Of a stretch of DNA of 64,000 nt, positions 13,711-26,248 are shown piece after piece. This stretch comes from Anopheles merus (lineage: Eukaryota; Arthropoda; Insecta; Diptera; Culicidae), in the NCBI RefSeq assembly GCF_017562075.2, contig NC_054085.1:35172039-35236038 (forward strand), written 5' to 3'. How positions within the stretch are numbered: the stretch's first letter is position 1; each line of letters starts with the position of its first letter. The notes beneath the pieces are model-generated. The model was given only the letters and a program-made list of their open reading frames with translations. It was not told where the DNA came from and did not search any database. The position numbers and the translations under genes are program-made.

Positions 13711-13722
13711 AGAGAGAGAGAG
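13711..13722 (+). repeat. (AG)6 tract
   Basis: Twelve bases of AG in a wider purine-rich stretch (about 13695-13745). Possible GAGA-factor target. Confidence 0.9.
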
Positions 13723-14430
13723 CGAAAGAAGGGAGGTAAAAATGACATTTTAGTCCGTCGCAAAAACGTTGCCCGAACGCCGGCTGAGAGTGATTCATGT
13801 TTGAGAAACCGTCGCATGACTAAAAGCGACCACAGGTGGCCACAATCGGTCGATGATGGTGTGCTTCAACGTTTCAAGATTTTCGCGACGCACGTGTTGT
13901 AAATGGTAGATGAGTCTGAATGAGGACGAGACGGACGACCTGGGATGCAATTGTTTTGTGATGAATTGTGGTCGCCGTAACGTAGATTAAGATGTACATC
14001 AGTTACTTCTCAGGTTTTCCCAACAAATGAAAAAAAGCCTTGTAGACTACAGAAATAAGACTCCTAAGTCTGTAGGATAAGGACAGAGTTACACCTTTTT
14101 GCAGTGACACTTCAAGCTTCAGAATCTTCTAATCCTCTTCCTAGAAGTCACCAATCAGTACCTAACACCCAGCACGTTTCCTCACAGTTAATCTCCGCGT
14201 CCATCAGAGCAGCAAAACGCATCGATCATGTTTAAGAACTCTATCCCAATCTTCGTTCCCTTTTTCCCGCCACTAATTATCCTCCACTCAGTCACCATAT
14301 TGTAGGTCACATCACCTATGCCGGCCAAGATTAATGCGTTTGCTGAACGATATCTCCCGTAAAACCTTCCTCCGATGTTACCGGAGATGGCATGTACTGT
14401 GCGCACCACATCCGCTGGCTATGACACGTT

Positions 14431-14449
14431 CCCCCCCCCCCCCCCCCCC
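14431..14449 (+). repeat. C19 homopolymer
   Basis: The longest C run in the window. On the sm sense strand it is G19, 1 kb downstream of the exon within the intron, and could form a G-rich structure. Confidence 0.97.
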
Positions 14450-14838
14450 TATTACCTGGGTGCATTCGCGAGCCCTGCAATTATTTCCAACCAACCACAC
14501 GGAGGGGTAAGAACTGACTCCAGAGCTCTCTTTCCCACTGCCAAGAAAAGGGTCACCATTTCCCGACCATGAGAGGAGAGAGCAAAAAAATGGCTAGTCC
14601 AAAAGGGTTGAGCAGCAGCAGCACCGTTTTAAACGAGGCCAATTAAAATGGGTCACCCCGAGGGTGGCGCGGAAGGGATCAGCAAAAAAAGGGTCTTTAC
14701 ATCCCTCTCTTTCGGCGGCAACCATTTATCGGAGAGTTTAATGGAATGCATTATTAATACCCGCCCGGTCCCGGGATGGATGGCTTTACCCGCCTTCCTG
14801 GGAAACCGGTTCGTTCTGTTCCCTTCCCGACCGTCTTC

Positions 14839-14852
14839 GGGGGGGGGGGGGG
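14839..14852 (+). repeat. G14 homopolymer
   Basis: Run of fourteen G about 400 bases from the C19 run. The two are complementary in sense, so intron RNA could pair between them. Confidence 0.95.
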
Positions 14853-15413
14853 CTCTCATTGCTCTCTTCCGTTGTTTAACTTTGGTGGGAGGGAAACACA
14901 TGACGTGACGTTTGTTCACATTTTCCGAGGAAAGTCTTCATGTGGTGCTAGGAATTATGTCATCCTTGTTTGGTTCGCTTTACGACACAGCGAAACGTTG
15001 TTCAAGCCCGATTGTGATTAAACGTGTCCCGCAGGCAAAGGCAGGAATTCGCTTCCAATATCAAGGTTTTCATCATTGCTTTTTACCAAACTGCTAAAGC
15101 TAGATTTCGACAAAAAGCAACCCTTTTTCCCTTGAATTGATAACAGTCTCCTCCAGGGAGGGAGTAAGAGGATGTTGTGGTTTCTAACCTTTCCTTCGGC
15201 CGATGGATGAGCGAAATTTCAAAGCAAGATCAACACGAAAATATGTGACCGGACGGGGAAGGATCGAAACTGATTAAACTTGAACTTCTACGGGGATGCA
15301 ATAAAAAGGGATACGTAACATAAATTGATACTTGTGGAGTCCCAACTCGGGATCAGTTGGTGGAAGAAGGGACAGAAAGGGGTTGATTCAATATCTCCGG
15401 ATGAAATAGTTCC

Positions 15414-15419
15414 ACTTAC
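15414..15419 (-). promoter_or_regulatory. 5' splice site of the sm exon (GTAAGT)
   Basis: The minus strand reads GTG then GTAAGT immediately after the ITV codons, a near-perfect match to the U1 consensus at intron positions 1-6. Reading through it would give Val-Ser-Gly and leave the RRM fold incomplete, so splicing must occur here. Confidence 0.85.
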
Positions 15420-15536
15420 CACTGTGATCGGATAGATCGGGTTCAGGATCGTGAACAGCAGGATATGGTTGGGGCGCGTCGCAACGTCGCGCTTCCGGCG
15501 CGGTTCGTCTGTGACGTTGATGTTGTTATTATTGTT
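15420..15536 (-). CDS. sm: Internal coding exon of smooth / hnRNP L orthologue (start of RRM2)
   Basis: The exon encodes 39 residues in phase 0 at both ends. They begin with five Asn, then INVTDEP, an RRKR basic cluster, and finish HILLFTILNPIYPITV. That C-terminal string is the diagnostic beta-1/RNP2 strand and following loop of the second RNA-recognition motif of hnRNP L-type proteins (human hnRNP L has LLFTILNPIYSIT). PTB proteins differ at this place, so smooth is preferred. Known family role: a nuclear RNA-binding protein with several RRMs that recognises CA-rich RNA and controls splicing and mRNA fate. The boundaries are set by a CTGCAG acceptor and a GTAAGT donor on the minus strand. 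The Asn-rich and basic stretch forms the RRM1-RRM2 linker. The rest of RRM2 should start in the next exon, which I could not find at lower coordinates. This is a fragment, not a complete gene. Gene identity is confident; the species is not. Confidence 0.87.
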
Positions 15537-15580
15537 CTGCAGAATAGAAAGAAACAAAAGAATAATGAAAATCATTAGCT
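15537..15580 (-). promoter_or_regulatory. 3' splice site: branch point, polypyrimidine tract and acceptor of the sm exon
   Basis: Read on the minus strand, CTAAT lies at 15578-15574, with the likely branch adenine at 15575, about 38 bases from the intron end. It is followed by an almost pure pyrimidine tract (roughly 15565-15543) and CTGCAG, with cleavage after 15537. All three parts match the fly-type consensus. There is no nearby tandem NAG that would give an alternative acceptor. This supports constitutive use of the exon. Confidence 0.85.
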
Positions 15581-18500
15581 AAATGAAGGAGAGAGCAAAG
15601 AGTAAACAAAGTCTTTTTTAAACGAGAATAAATTCCACTCATTAAAATGAATCGACGCTAATTAATCAAACTGGCAAGAGCCATAGCAACGGTTCAGGCA
15701 ATGCGAAAGAGTGCTCCCTGCTTCGTTTTTGTTATGAAATACTGTTTCAGATACGTTGGATGCCTAATTTTCCATTCCGAGCTGAATGACGGATTGAAGG
15801 AATGCGTCTATTCGTGTGAGCATGTGCGCTTTTCCACCCCGAACGTTCGATCGGGAGCGACAACACGTGTGGAAAACACCCGACACCCGATAGGTGATAC
15901 AGCATGGAATAGTAAAAGAGAACTGGGAGCGAGCGAAAGAGAGAAGAAGATGATCCCTTGGCCGGCAGAACGGAGAGAATCGCATCGTTTATTTATACGC
16001 GCCCAAGCTGAACCGTGTTTAGTACGAATTTAACTAGCATCCAAATGTGTAATTTATTTTTAAAACAACCCTCCCGCTTTTGCTTCATTCCTCGCTTTTG
16101 ATATCCATGGAGTGCACACGCACACTTACACTATGCTGTCAGCTACAGACGATGACGCCGGTCCAATAACGGAGGCGGAAACCCTTGCGCCAGCAGCGCG
16201 CAAACGAGCTCGTATCAATAGTAAACCCTCGAGAGGTATACAGCACAACAAAGGGCAAACTTCAATCCATTTTCCAATCCTCCCAGCATCGTCCCAGCTC
16301 CACAGCGGAATAGTCAACCACAAATCTGATAATTGCTAGCGCTTTTAAGAATGATTTGACCCGGGAAGCAGAGTACGGCAATGCGCAGTCAGCGACGCGC
16401 GAACGACGAACAAACCGCTGGGCGTACGTCATATGATCGACGGGTTTGACGTCGCAGGAGAAAGCCAGCTGTTTTCCTCGCTGCTGGCGTTTTTTTCTGT
16501 GGAGTCTAAAATTACGCCATTTAAGAAGTTGAAGTAGAGAGCGAGTGCGAGAGCAGAGCGACGGAGGAAAGTTAAGTAACAGCACACACACATGAGTTGG
16601 TTCGCCGTAAAAAGCTGAAATTGAAATCGTCTGACTAATTTATGAGACTTTGGTTTCTGAGTACTTTGCTATGGCGGTTTTACGACGAGCTGGAAGTTAG
16701 ACGAGATTGGTACAGAACACGCGTTAGCTCTGTAGAAATCTTCTTTTGAGCCATTCCAAGAGTAGAATAGATGCAGACATGAGATTGTAGAAGCAAGAAA
16801 AGATGTTCCTCAAGTAAATCACAGAAGTAGAATTGATTGCCTTAAACTGCAGCAGACAACAAGGAATTTATCGCACAATCGAGGACCTAAAATGGTAACT
16901 TTAAATGGGAACTATAACATTACACGAACTCTATGTAAGTCCACTCAAAGTGCACTAGAAAACCATGTTACTACAGATCATAAAATATACAATGAAGTTG
17001 TTGTTTGTGGCCGGTGAACCAACAGTATTAACAAACAATCGCTGTCCAATCAAAACATCAACTTGCCTCCCGCCCCGTTTGTAACTAAAACTCTGCTTGA
17101 ATAATTAATTCAAATGTGGCGCTTTTGGGGGTGGATTGTACAATTTCTACGGTAACCAGGGCTGCTGGAAAATAGAAACAAACGAACTGTGCAGGACACG
17201 AAAAACAAACCAGACCTGTGCAAGTTCCTGAGCCTGATCAGTCACTCTTGCAAAACCACACAACACACAACAACAAACACGCCAGTCGCAAAACAACGCA
17301 ATGCTACGCAAAGCACTTGCGAACGAGAAATAGGGAAGCATTGGCATAACCTATTTTTCGGTATGCCAAAGCCCAGCAAAACCACCGGAACGCTCGCCCG
17401 AGTGAGCGCGCCCGAGTGCTTTAATTATATTCTATTATTTACAGTAAAAACAACCATTCATCCCTCTGATTTTCATCAGCGATGTTGTTGCTGAAGTAGC
17501 TAGAAAGGAAAATTAATTTCTCACCAAAAATGCCCAACCCAACGCCCAAGTCGTCGTCGTTGGAGGGCGGGCGCGCGAGGTAATGAATTATTTAAAGTAA
17601 TCGCCCACCCGAAGAAGGGGGTTGCTGTTGCCCTGCTTAACTGACCTTCCCGGTATCGGTATCAGAGACGGTGCCGCACGGTTTTGATAGTCTTAGAGCC
17701 AACTTCAAACGATCAATTACGAGATGAAAAACAAACAAGGTGCACCGCCCACCCGTTTCGGGATGAGGTTGATGGTACACAATAGTGTACAGTTTCATGA
17801 ATTTCATATCGGATTAATTTTGGGCAGTCGACGCAACGGAGAGCCAGCTTTTCGCATTAACCAGTAAACGAGCTACCAAGTGAGGTCGCACAAACAAGTC
17901 AGAACATTTCAACACTGCCTCTGTGCACAATTGTGTCGCTGCGAAGGATGCGAAGAGCATTGCGTTAACGGGAGCCAAGGCTCACATTAACCACTAACGA
18001 CCACTGGCAGTCCCGGTCCGAGACCACTGTCCCCGTGTTAGAGAGATGCCATAAAACGAACTCAATCGAATCGAAACACCGTTTTTGATTACTTTTTGCC
18101 ACCGACCACCGTGCGCGTACCCGCAGCAAACCAACTGTCATTATCAATCCATGTTAAATGGGCCACAATGCGTTTCCCCGTGCGATGAGAGGGGGACAGA
18201 GATAGCAGAGATTGGAAGGGAAAATTGTAACATAAAAGTAGGCCAGCAGACAGAAGCGAGAGAGAAATGGTGTTGTGTATCGATGAAAAACACATTTTCC
18301 GTTTATTCATCTAACGTCTATCGGGACAGACTTGGGTTAGAAGAAAAAAAAGGCGAAAGGATCCTCCTCCAATGATGTACATGAAGGTCTTCCGCTCACT
18401 CATATCCTTCCCGGTCAATGCCCCTTTTGCAACAATTTCTCCCAACCACAAACCGTACTTCCCCGGAAAAACGATACAAACCAATCGAACCAATGTTCAC

Positions 18501-21500
18501 TTGATCGGCCACAAAAATTTGGCTTTTCCATCGATGTCAGCGAATTTCCTGGGGTATAAAAAGGGGGACAGGCAAGCAGGCATCGATTTTGCGCACCGTA
18601 AAATCCGATGCGAATGTGTGGTGCGGACCTTTTGTGTGGTTTTGGCGCGAGGCGGGAAAGAAGAGGAGATTAAGAAGCGTTCAAATAGCGATTATAGATG
18701 ACGATTAACCACAAAACTCTGATCCTCGTCCCGCTCACCGGACCAGCTATCTACGGAGGTCTGACAGTGCGTCAGCAGAAATGGGACGATTTTCCCTACC
18801 TCAAACACCTCCCCCGTTGTCAATACGTTTTACCAAAAATTTCAAGTCAGCACAAAACCAGTGAATATCTATCGAAACGGTAGTGAACCTCTGTCAGTTG
18901 GTTTAGAATCATCAGCAAACCGCATCAAGACCACATTTCTAAATTTTATCAATTACAGCTACTGCTACCACGACGCATCAGCACATCTCCTTCATATTCG
19001 CTAATGACGTTGAAAAAGGTACCAAAAACCTACCACATCATCGACACTGAAAATTGACGAGTAACGTTAGTTAAACAGGAGGACCAAACCAGAATATGAC
19101 TGGCAAATTCCAATGACTATCAATAAAATAAATTAAATTCAATCATTGAACTTTCTGTCTGTCAGGTGATGAAAAACAACAAGAGTGCAAATTATGATGT
19201 TCCGTATCTAATCAAATGCTGTTAAAAATCGCTTATTGCATTCCTATTCAAAAATAACTAGTACTTTTTCAATAAGAATAAGGATATTATTGTCCAAAGC
19301 CGAAATCAATTCCCTACAAACGACCCATTCTGCCGGCTGGTAGTCGTCATTTGCAAGCAATTCACACACTAACGACCAACAACCAAGCAGCTCTTCTTCC
19401 GACGTCGTCAACGGAACATCTCTACCCGGCAATACAGCAGCGAAACAATCTTGACACAAGCACAAACCAAAAGTACCCACTCTCTCTCTGAAAAGGGTTC
19501 TTAGAAACACTTTACGAATAAAAAAAAACGTTCAAAAATCTGCTTCGAAAGTAGTTGTTGAGGCACTAAAAAAGCGACGAGCTTTCGCGCAAGAGCAGCG
19601 CTACACACACTTGAAAAGCTTTGAATACATTAGCGGGGTGAAGTTTTCTTCGCAGTTAGTTGCGATTGTTTTAAAACGGGCTTCTGTCCCTCTAATGCCA
19701 TTTCTTAACGTCTTTGAAGCGCCGGGAGCTTATGGTTCCGCGGAATTGAAACGGGAATTCGTACCACAGACGACTCTGTAAGGCTACGGATGCCCGTCCG
19801 TCTGCAAGGTATCGAAGAAGTCACGCTTTTCGGGGGAAAAGAAAGAACAGCAAAAACCGCTCCCAAACGCACTAGTGGAAAAGTTTTACATTGTCCCAAA
19901 GCCCGTGATGGGGCGTCCCAAACAACATGAAATAAGTCGAACAACTGGTATAACTTCCACCATTGGCATTCCACCGCGCGCGCTGGTGGAATTATTTTTC
20001 GAGTTCTTTCTTTGCGCGCGGTGTTTTGTCAAAAATTTTCCGCATCTTTTAATTAGGTGTGAATGTGTAATTTCTATGCCAAAAGAAGGGAAAGATTAAG
20101 GGCGAGCGAAGCAGTAACAGGGAATTGAAAACATTTCCACCAAGCATATTCATTCGCATTCTGCGCATTTACGATCCTTTTTGCAGCAACCCTTTCGGAA
20201 TGGTGGGACAAAGGATGGTCATATTATTTTCAAACAAAAATATACAATAATAATGCAAAATTCAAACCAAACGTAAGCATTGGAATAAGGAAAAACACAA
20301 AATTCACTCAATATGGTAAGCAGATTGCAGTTTCCTCAAATCCAAATTATGTCCATCTCAATGTACACTGTATTCTCACTGTCTGGTTGTCGTCTCGGCA
20401 ATCGTTTTGTGTATTTGTAGATGCAGAAAGGACGCCCCAAAAACTGCGTCGAAATGAACGAGCGGGAGCAACATAATGAATTCTTACAAAATTAATTCAC
20501 CAACATTTTCCTCCTTAACCTTTCCCTTCCCAACATCCCCCAAAAAGTCCGTTTCCTACGTTATATTTCTATTTATCTTCAAAACAAATTCCCATCTGTC
20601 CGCATCTTCCACGGAGATCTCTCTCCGGTGTACTGCTACCATTTTATATACACAGAAAATTCCGATCATTTCCCATGACACACACCCAGTACACACAGTA
20701 GAGCCTTACAAGCCTTGAGTGAAAAACACGGAAACACAACGGCACTCGATTGACAAGCGAAAAGCACGAGTTAAATTTCCCGGAACGTCCTCTCAACATG
20801 TTTTCAAATCAAATTTCGAACACCACCCCGCTTGGAGACCCTCGGCGAACTCCGTGTACTACCGTCTCGTCCTGAAGAGTGTCGGCAAATTTCTCGGAAT
20901 TAAGTTGATGTTTGCTAAACATCCTCTTTGCCGGTTCCGGGACTTCAGGCTTTCTGCCTCACACTTCCGCACACTCTCTTCTTCAGCCCCAAAAATACGT
21001 ACACAATTAAGTCGATGCTAATTTTGGGCTACACTCCACCCGTCCGGTTCCTTAATCCCTGATGATCCTAATTGCTAGGCGCACCTTGAGCCCAGGGCTG
21101 ACCGGGCCAGAAGGGACCGTCCTGGTCGAAGAGATAAGTGCCTGCAATCGCACACTAAATATCCCTTTTGTCCCAGAAGAACACACAGACGAGCAGGAAA
21201 CAATTCACAATCCGCTTGTTGACCTGTTGCCCGTCAAACGCCCCTCCTCTTGGGAGTCAAAAATGTGTCCCAAACTCTAACGCTGAGTTGCGGTGCCACC
21301 AACTGGTCACACAGACCACCCCCGGGGGTCGGCTGACGGACCGGAATTGGAATAGATTTTAATTATTTTCTCACTTCTCAAGTTCACGACACCGGACAGT
21401 CAACACCGAGAAACGCGCTTTATTGTCCTTTCGAGCGGGTCTCCTCTCTTTGTTGATTGGCATATTTTTCATTACGTCAAAGTAGGTGACAACCAGGGTC

Positions 21501-21521
21501 CTACAGCCGTAAGCCACTTAC
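15581..21521. other. Non-coding stretch upstream of the sm exon
   Basis: Probably intron. It holds CRE-like TGACGT cores and a purine-rich GAGAGCGAGTGCGAGAGC string near 16.4-16.56 kb, AT-rich tracts near 19.1 kb and the inverted repeat at 19.97 kb. A minus-strand frame of 88 codons at 19244-19510 looks protein-like (TSEEELLGCWSLVCELL) but begins with GTG and lacks splice sites. No RRM1 exon found. Confidence 0.5.
19972..20023. repeat. 10-bp GC-rich inverted repeat, 32-base spacer
   Basis: CACCGCGCGC (19972-19981) and GCGCGCGGTG (20014-20023) are exact complements, separated by an AT-rich spacer. This would make a stable stem. Function unknown. Confidence 0.75.
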
Positions 21522-21664
21522 ACTTTCCAGTTGGAGCTTCTCGGGAAGCTTAATCTGGCAGTTCCTCTTTCCAGTGCCGGATGCAGCGCGCGTATAATAA
21601 ATTACTTCCAGCCCTGTGTACCTTCCCGTTTGCCTTCGGTTAAGATCTCCTCTAGTGCTCTGGA
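21522..21664 (-). CDS. Candidate 143-bp minus-strand exon, unidentified
   Basis: On the minus strand a pyrimidine-rich stretch ending in TTTTCCCAG is followed by 143 bases that stay open in one frame and end at AGT before GTAAGTGG. The reading contains LNRRQTGRYTGLEV and, near the end, QIKLPEKLQLES. The exon would end in phase 0, which is what the sm exon 6 kb downstream requires, so the two could be joined. I do not recognise the peptide. It does not resemble RRM1, which should precede RRM2, so it would have to be an alternative N-terminal or unrelated exon. Open frames with plausible splice sites occur by chance about once in a region this size, so this is a hypothesis only. Confidence 0.22.
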
Positions 21665-24600
21665 CTGGGAAAATGACAAAGAGAGCGTGGTACGAGAAAA
21701 TGTACTCGTCCCTTGGTTTTTCAATAGGATGACAGACTGTTCCGGGATGATCTATAACAATCACGTTGCTAGAATTACGACTCCAATAGCATCCTATTTC
21801 CCATCATCATCCACGCGCCAACCATTGGAAGATGAAGGCAAAGTGCACATTTGCAATCAAACCCTGAACAACTCCATCCCACAGAAAGCTTCCAATCCCG
21901 GACGAAGGCTTCTCGCAAACGTACAGCAGGATTACTGTTCACCCACCGACCGATGTTGGATCGTTTACAGGTGTCTTAAGGACGCGGGGGACCACTGTGA
22001 AAAGAACAAGCGACTTCTGATGAGCGGACACAAAAAGCGCAAATGTAAATTGCAACAAATTCCAACTCCAAGACGTCCGTGTGTCCCACCATCGCTACCG
22101 CACCTTCACCTTTTGTAAGCACTCGAAAATAGTGCTTACAATTTATTCAGCAACAAAATCGCCCACTCGAGAATTGTACGACAAACAACGCGGTGCTACA
22201 GAGAGAGGCCCGTCAACTCTGGTGACAGTTGCAAAAAGGCCTTGACATTTGTACGTCGTCTTTTACCTCGTAGTAGCTTCCTTACAGCAACTAGGGGGAG
22301 TCGCGCGCACGTTACTGTGAATTGGAAGAATCTATTTTTCATTCGGCTGGAAAATGCAACCATCCGGGTGACTTTTTTTTTGGTGTCTTGCTGTATTATT
22401 CAACTTATTTTTTGCACGCGAAAGCAATGCGCACAGTCAGTAATATCTATAACATAAACGGTGGCTAAAAATATCTGCCAGATTCAGTCTACAATGCAAT
22501 CCAGTGGAAAGAACTTACAGTTTTGCTGAAAATGAAGAACAGCTATTGGGAGCTTTTTTTGCAAAGAAGCTTTGCGACGTGACATTGTGTTCGGGAGTAG
22601 TTTCTGACATTAATTATCGCTCGGTAACTTGAAGGTTTTGGTACTACTAAATGTTACTGTACTGGGAAGAAACATGATTTGTTCTAGAAGTTCATTGAAA
22701 TGTCTAGAATAAGTCCACGTAAGTATTCTCAAGCCAAGATTGCTTTGAAGATTTATTATCTCATAACATTTATTTTATAAGCTTAACAATAATTCCTTTC
22801 AACCACTAATACAGCGCTTCATCTGTTCCTAAGGCAAATCCTCTTCCACAGAATACTTTACAAACGACCAAGGATCGCTCTGATCCTTCCGTTCCGCTGT
22901 AATCGTATACTAGCAAAACTCCAACACCAAAAGTGGCCACAAATAACCACAAACTGCCACGGGAATTACAACCCCAAACCCCAGAGGTTGTGTTGCCTAA
23001 CCAGCGACATTTCAAATCACTGATTTAGAGCTTTGCATATGTGCGCGCGAGACTGCTTCTACACGCCCACATAAAATGATTAATCGTTCTACAGTGAACA
23101 TCCTTCCGAGGCTCTATTGCAACATTACCATACATTCTCTTACACAGCAACCACAAGTGCGCGGGAAGAACGAAGCAACCTCACCACCATTTAATACGAC
23201 ACCACCAGAGCACACCGCGACCAGTCTCTGTGTTTGCGCGGCAAAACTTTTCCAAAGCTATCCCCCGCGGTGGGGGAGCCAACCGATACTTTAATCCTTT
23301 TTGCTCTCCTTCTAGCTGCGAGCAGCATCATGCGTAGGCACATCGTAAACATAAACTGCGACCGAAAGGGCTGACTGGGTCACCGTTTACTTCGCATTAA
23401 TGTGACCGGGGAAAAGCCCCTACTTCCCATTTACAGAAGGAGCCCCCTTCCCGCCCCGTTTGACGAAACGAAACAAAGTAGCAAAGCTGTCAGCTGCAGT
23501 AGCTTCGAGCAAAGCGCGGGTTTGTTTCTTCAACGGATTGAATGTGCTGCGTCCAGGCTAAACACGAAAAAAAATGAAACCCCGAGACAGATAAACGTTG
23601 GAAGAATATTCTCTGCTACTTATATTCCATCATACAAAATGTGAGGGCAGATGGGTGAGATGGAAGCTGTCCTCCATAAAAAGGGATATCTTTGCCCCGT
23701 CGTTTGCCGATACACTTTGCCTACTTTGATCCGCTCCAGAAGAAGCATAAAGAAACAAAGCTTTCGAGGACATCGTTTGCGTTGGGTAAAAGGTTCTACA
23801 CCTTGGCCTTTTTTATCTGTGCAGGCTCCATTGTCACCTTAAGGCAACGAGATTCGTATTCAAAATCAGGCCGAGAAAACAAGCGACACATTCCACCCCG
23901 TGTATCGTATTCACATTCTGTGGGCTCGTTCGCACGAAGGATAAAATCTGAGAGGCTACTGCTAGCTATAAAAACTTCCCTCCCGAAAGCCATCCCAAAA
24001 CGTCAGAAAGTGTGTGAGTGTGGCGGGAGATTATTGCTCGCTTCCGGCGGGCAGGGAATTTCAATAATTTATAAATAATTCAAGCCCCCAAGGGAGTGGG
24101 TACGTATGCACGCGTGACGTTCGAAAAGAGCTGAACGCACGCGGGACGAGGGAAACGATATAAAAATCGACCCCACGAGAATTGAGCACAAGAAGCAGAA
24201 GGAGCAGCAAAAAAAAAAGCAGGTCAAATATGATGGTAAAGTTTTCGTTCGCTCCGTTTGTGAAAACAAACACTCAAAAGATAAAGTGGTTACCTTTTCC
24301 CGAGATTGCCGTGGCACTTCCCGCTGGATGTCTTTTTTCCTTTTTTGTTCTTTCTGATAAGACCGTTGCTTCGGCACGACATTCAAAAGCAATAAGCAGA
24401 GGGAGGGGAGACAGTCAGCCAACATTTTTGCACACGTGTTGCAAAAGCCTCATCCGATACAGCAGCAGAAGAGAAAATTATTATATGCTCTCACACCCAT
24501 TTCTTTTTTGCCTGTTGACGCGAAGAAAAGTTTGAAGTGCATCTGGTTCACCTACGGCACCCAAATTTATGAACTAAACGATCGTAAAGCTTGCACGAGC

Positions 24601-26232
24601 ATCTGTGTCGTCTCGACGTACTTTATTGTGCTACTGTGTTGTGCTTCAATTACCAAACTATATACGATAACGACAGTATGATAAGCCCATTTTCGGGGCG
24701 CTCCAAGTCGGGGACATTCGTGTTTATGAAGCGAATTAAGTAAATTGAATGACTTCCCCAATTCAATTCCGATCCCAAGCGCACCCAGCTAAAACATCAC
24801 TTACCGCAAATTAAGTAATTGACTTTAGCAGTGGCTGAGATTTTAAGCAGAGTGTCTAATCCGGCATTATGAAGTTTAATTTACCATTTTCTCGAACCAA
24901 CTACGACGACTACGGTTTACCATCATCGTGTCTCATCAGCATCATCATTACCCTGCGGAAATCTAGACCATTCCCACCCAAATCCTCTAAACAACACAAG
25001 GAACAGTCAACTTAAAAACGCATCGTCAACGGAATTTCGGCTCTCACTCCCGCAGGAGGTACTTAAGCAATTTTGCCCCAAACTTTGCTCATCAAATCGC
25101 ACCCGCCAAAACTCTCCACAAGATTATCTCTGCCGAGGAATGTCGGTCGTCCGCCAAGTCGTACCAACACACATACACAACGAGCGCGGGTGCTCTTAAG
25201 GCTTCCTCCTTTTGAAGATGCTAATCCGCGCCGAAAACGGCTGCAAAAGGCGTGCCAAAGCTCTCCTTGCCGCGCAACTGCACCGAACCCGACCGACCAC
25301 CAGCAGAGTAGTGTGCAGATTTTATCTAAATGACAAAACTTTCCGCTCAAGTGAAAAAGCATTACCACAGTCTTCCTGCATTCCGCCCCGTTTGCTGTTG
25401 TTGTTGTTGTTGGAGTGCAGGAGGCACGCAACTAGATGACATAAGTCACGATTTCCGACCAAAGACTGCACAAACATCTAAACGAACCTTCGGCGCTCCA
25501 GCAGCGCCAAGAGGATGCGCTCCTTGAGGCTGTGCGATGCCAAGTGCATCATACTCCGTCCCGCCATCCTTACACACAACGATCGTTATCAAAGATTCAT
25601 GCCCCATTGCCCGGGTTAGTCCCAGGCCCAGAAGCTGCTTCTTCTGCCCAGGGAAGGTGCATTGTTGTTTGGGACGCGCTGAATGCACTTGGATAATTTA
25701 TCTTGCCGCCTGTTCGATATGGCAGAATCTTGGCGGTGGAAAACGGTAGGAAAGATGCCTAAAAGATGGGCCTCAGCAAAATGCCAACAACGACGACAAC
25801 GTTGAGAAGACGGTGTCTAAACAGCAGATTCCCAAAGCAAGGATGGCACGTTGTTGCTCGCGTGAATGGAGAAAGAACGAGCAAGAGGGATGTGGTGTAC
25901 TCCTCGAGACCTGTCTCCAATATTGGAGCATCGGACCACGTGCAGCAAACAAAACAAAAAACTGTCCCGGGAACGCTAAGAGGACACGATAAGAGACATA
26001 ACAACGAGAGATAAATCGGTGCATCTTGTCGCCATAGAACCAATACCACGACGACCAAAACCGTCACCGTGATTTTGCTGGTCGATGGGACAGTGACAGG
26101 TTCTCCTTGACACGTTCCGCTGGAACGGGTTTTGAAGAGGAAGAGAAATGAGCAACACCCGTTAATGAGATTGATTGAGTGTGAGGTTTACGATGGGAAA
26201 TGAGGGGAGTGGTTTAAGATTTTTTTTAATTA

Positions 26233-26248
26233 TGCCAGGATCCTGGCA
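26233..26248. repeat. 16-bp perfect palindrome
   Basis: TGCCAGGATCCTGGCA is self-complementary, followed by a CTCCTGGAG near-repeat of its core. Could be a dimeric factor site or chance. Confidence 0.8.

Larger units (their letters stand above)
5551..15413. other. Presumed sm intron downstream of the exon
   Basis: I looked here for the rest of RRM2 (the family's DVLHxIC and IVIFKKNGVQAMVEF blocks) by searching for their reverse complements and did not find them. What is present: microsatellites, AT-rich stretches (6720-7000, 11980-12100), TTAATTA-type homeodomain cores, and long C and G runs near 14.4-14.9 kb. No gene is recognised. Confidence 0.55.

Noticed and set aside
16132..16228. MLSATDDDAGPITEAETLAP reading with an ARKRAR patch before GTATAC, a possible first exon
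   Set aside because: The donor is weak, there is no transcript or promoter evidence, and the minus strand is open as well.
21531..22118. 195-codon plus ORF
   Set aside because: No ATG-supported start, no family, no codon bias that I can see; it overlaps the better-supported minus-strand exon candidate.
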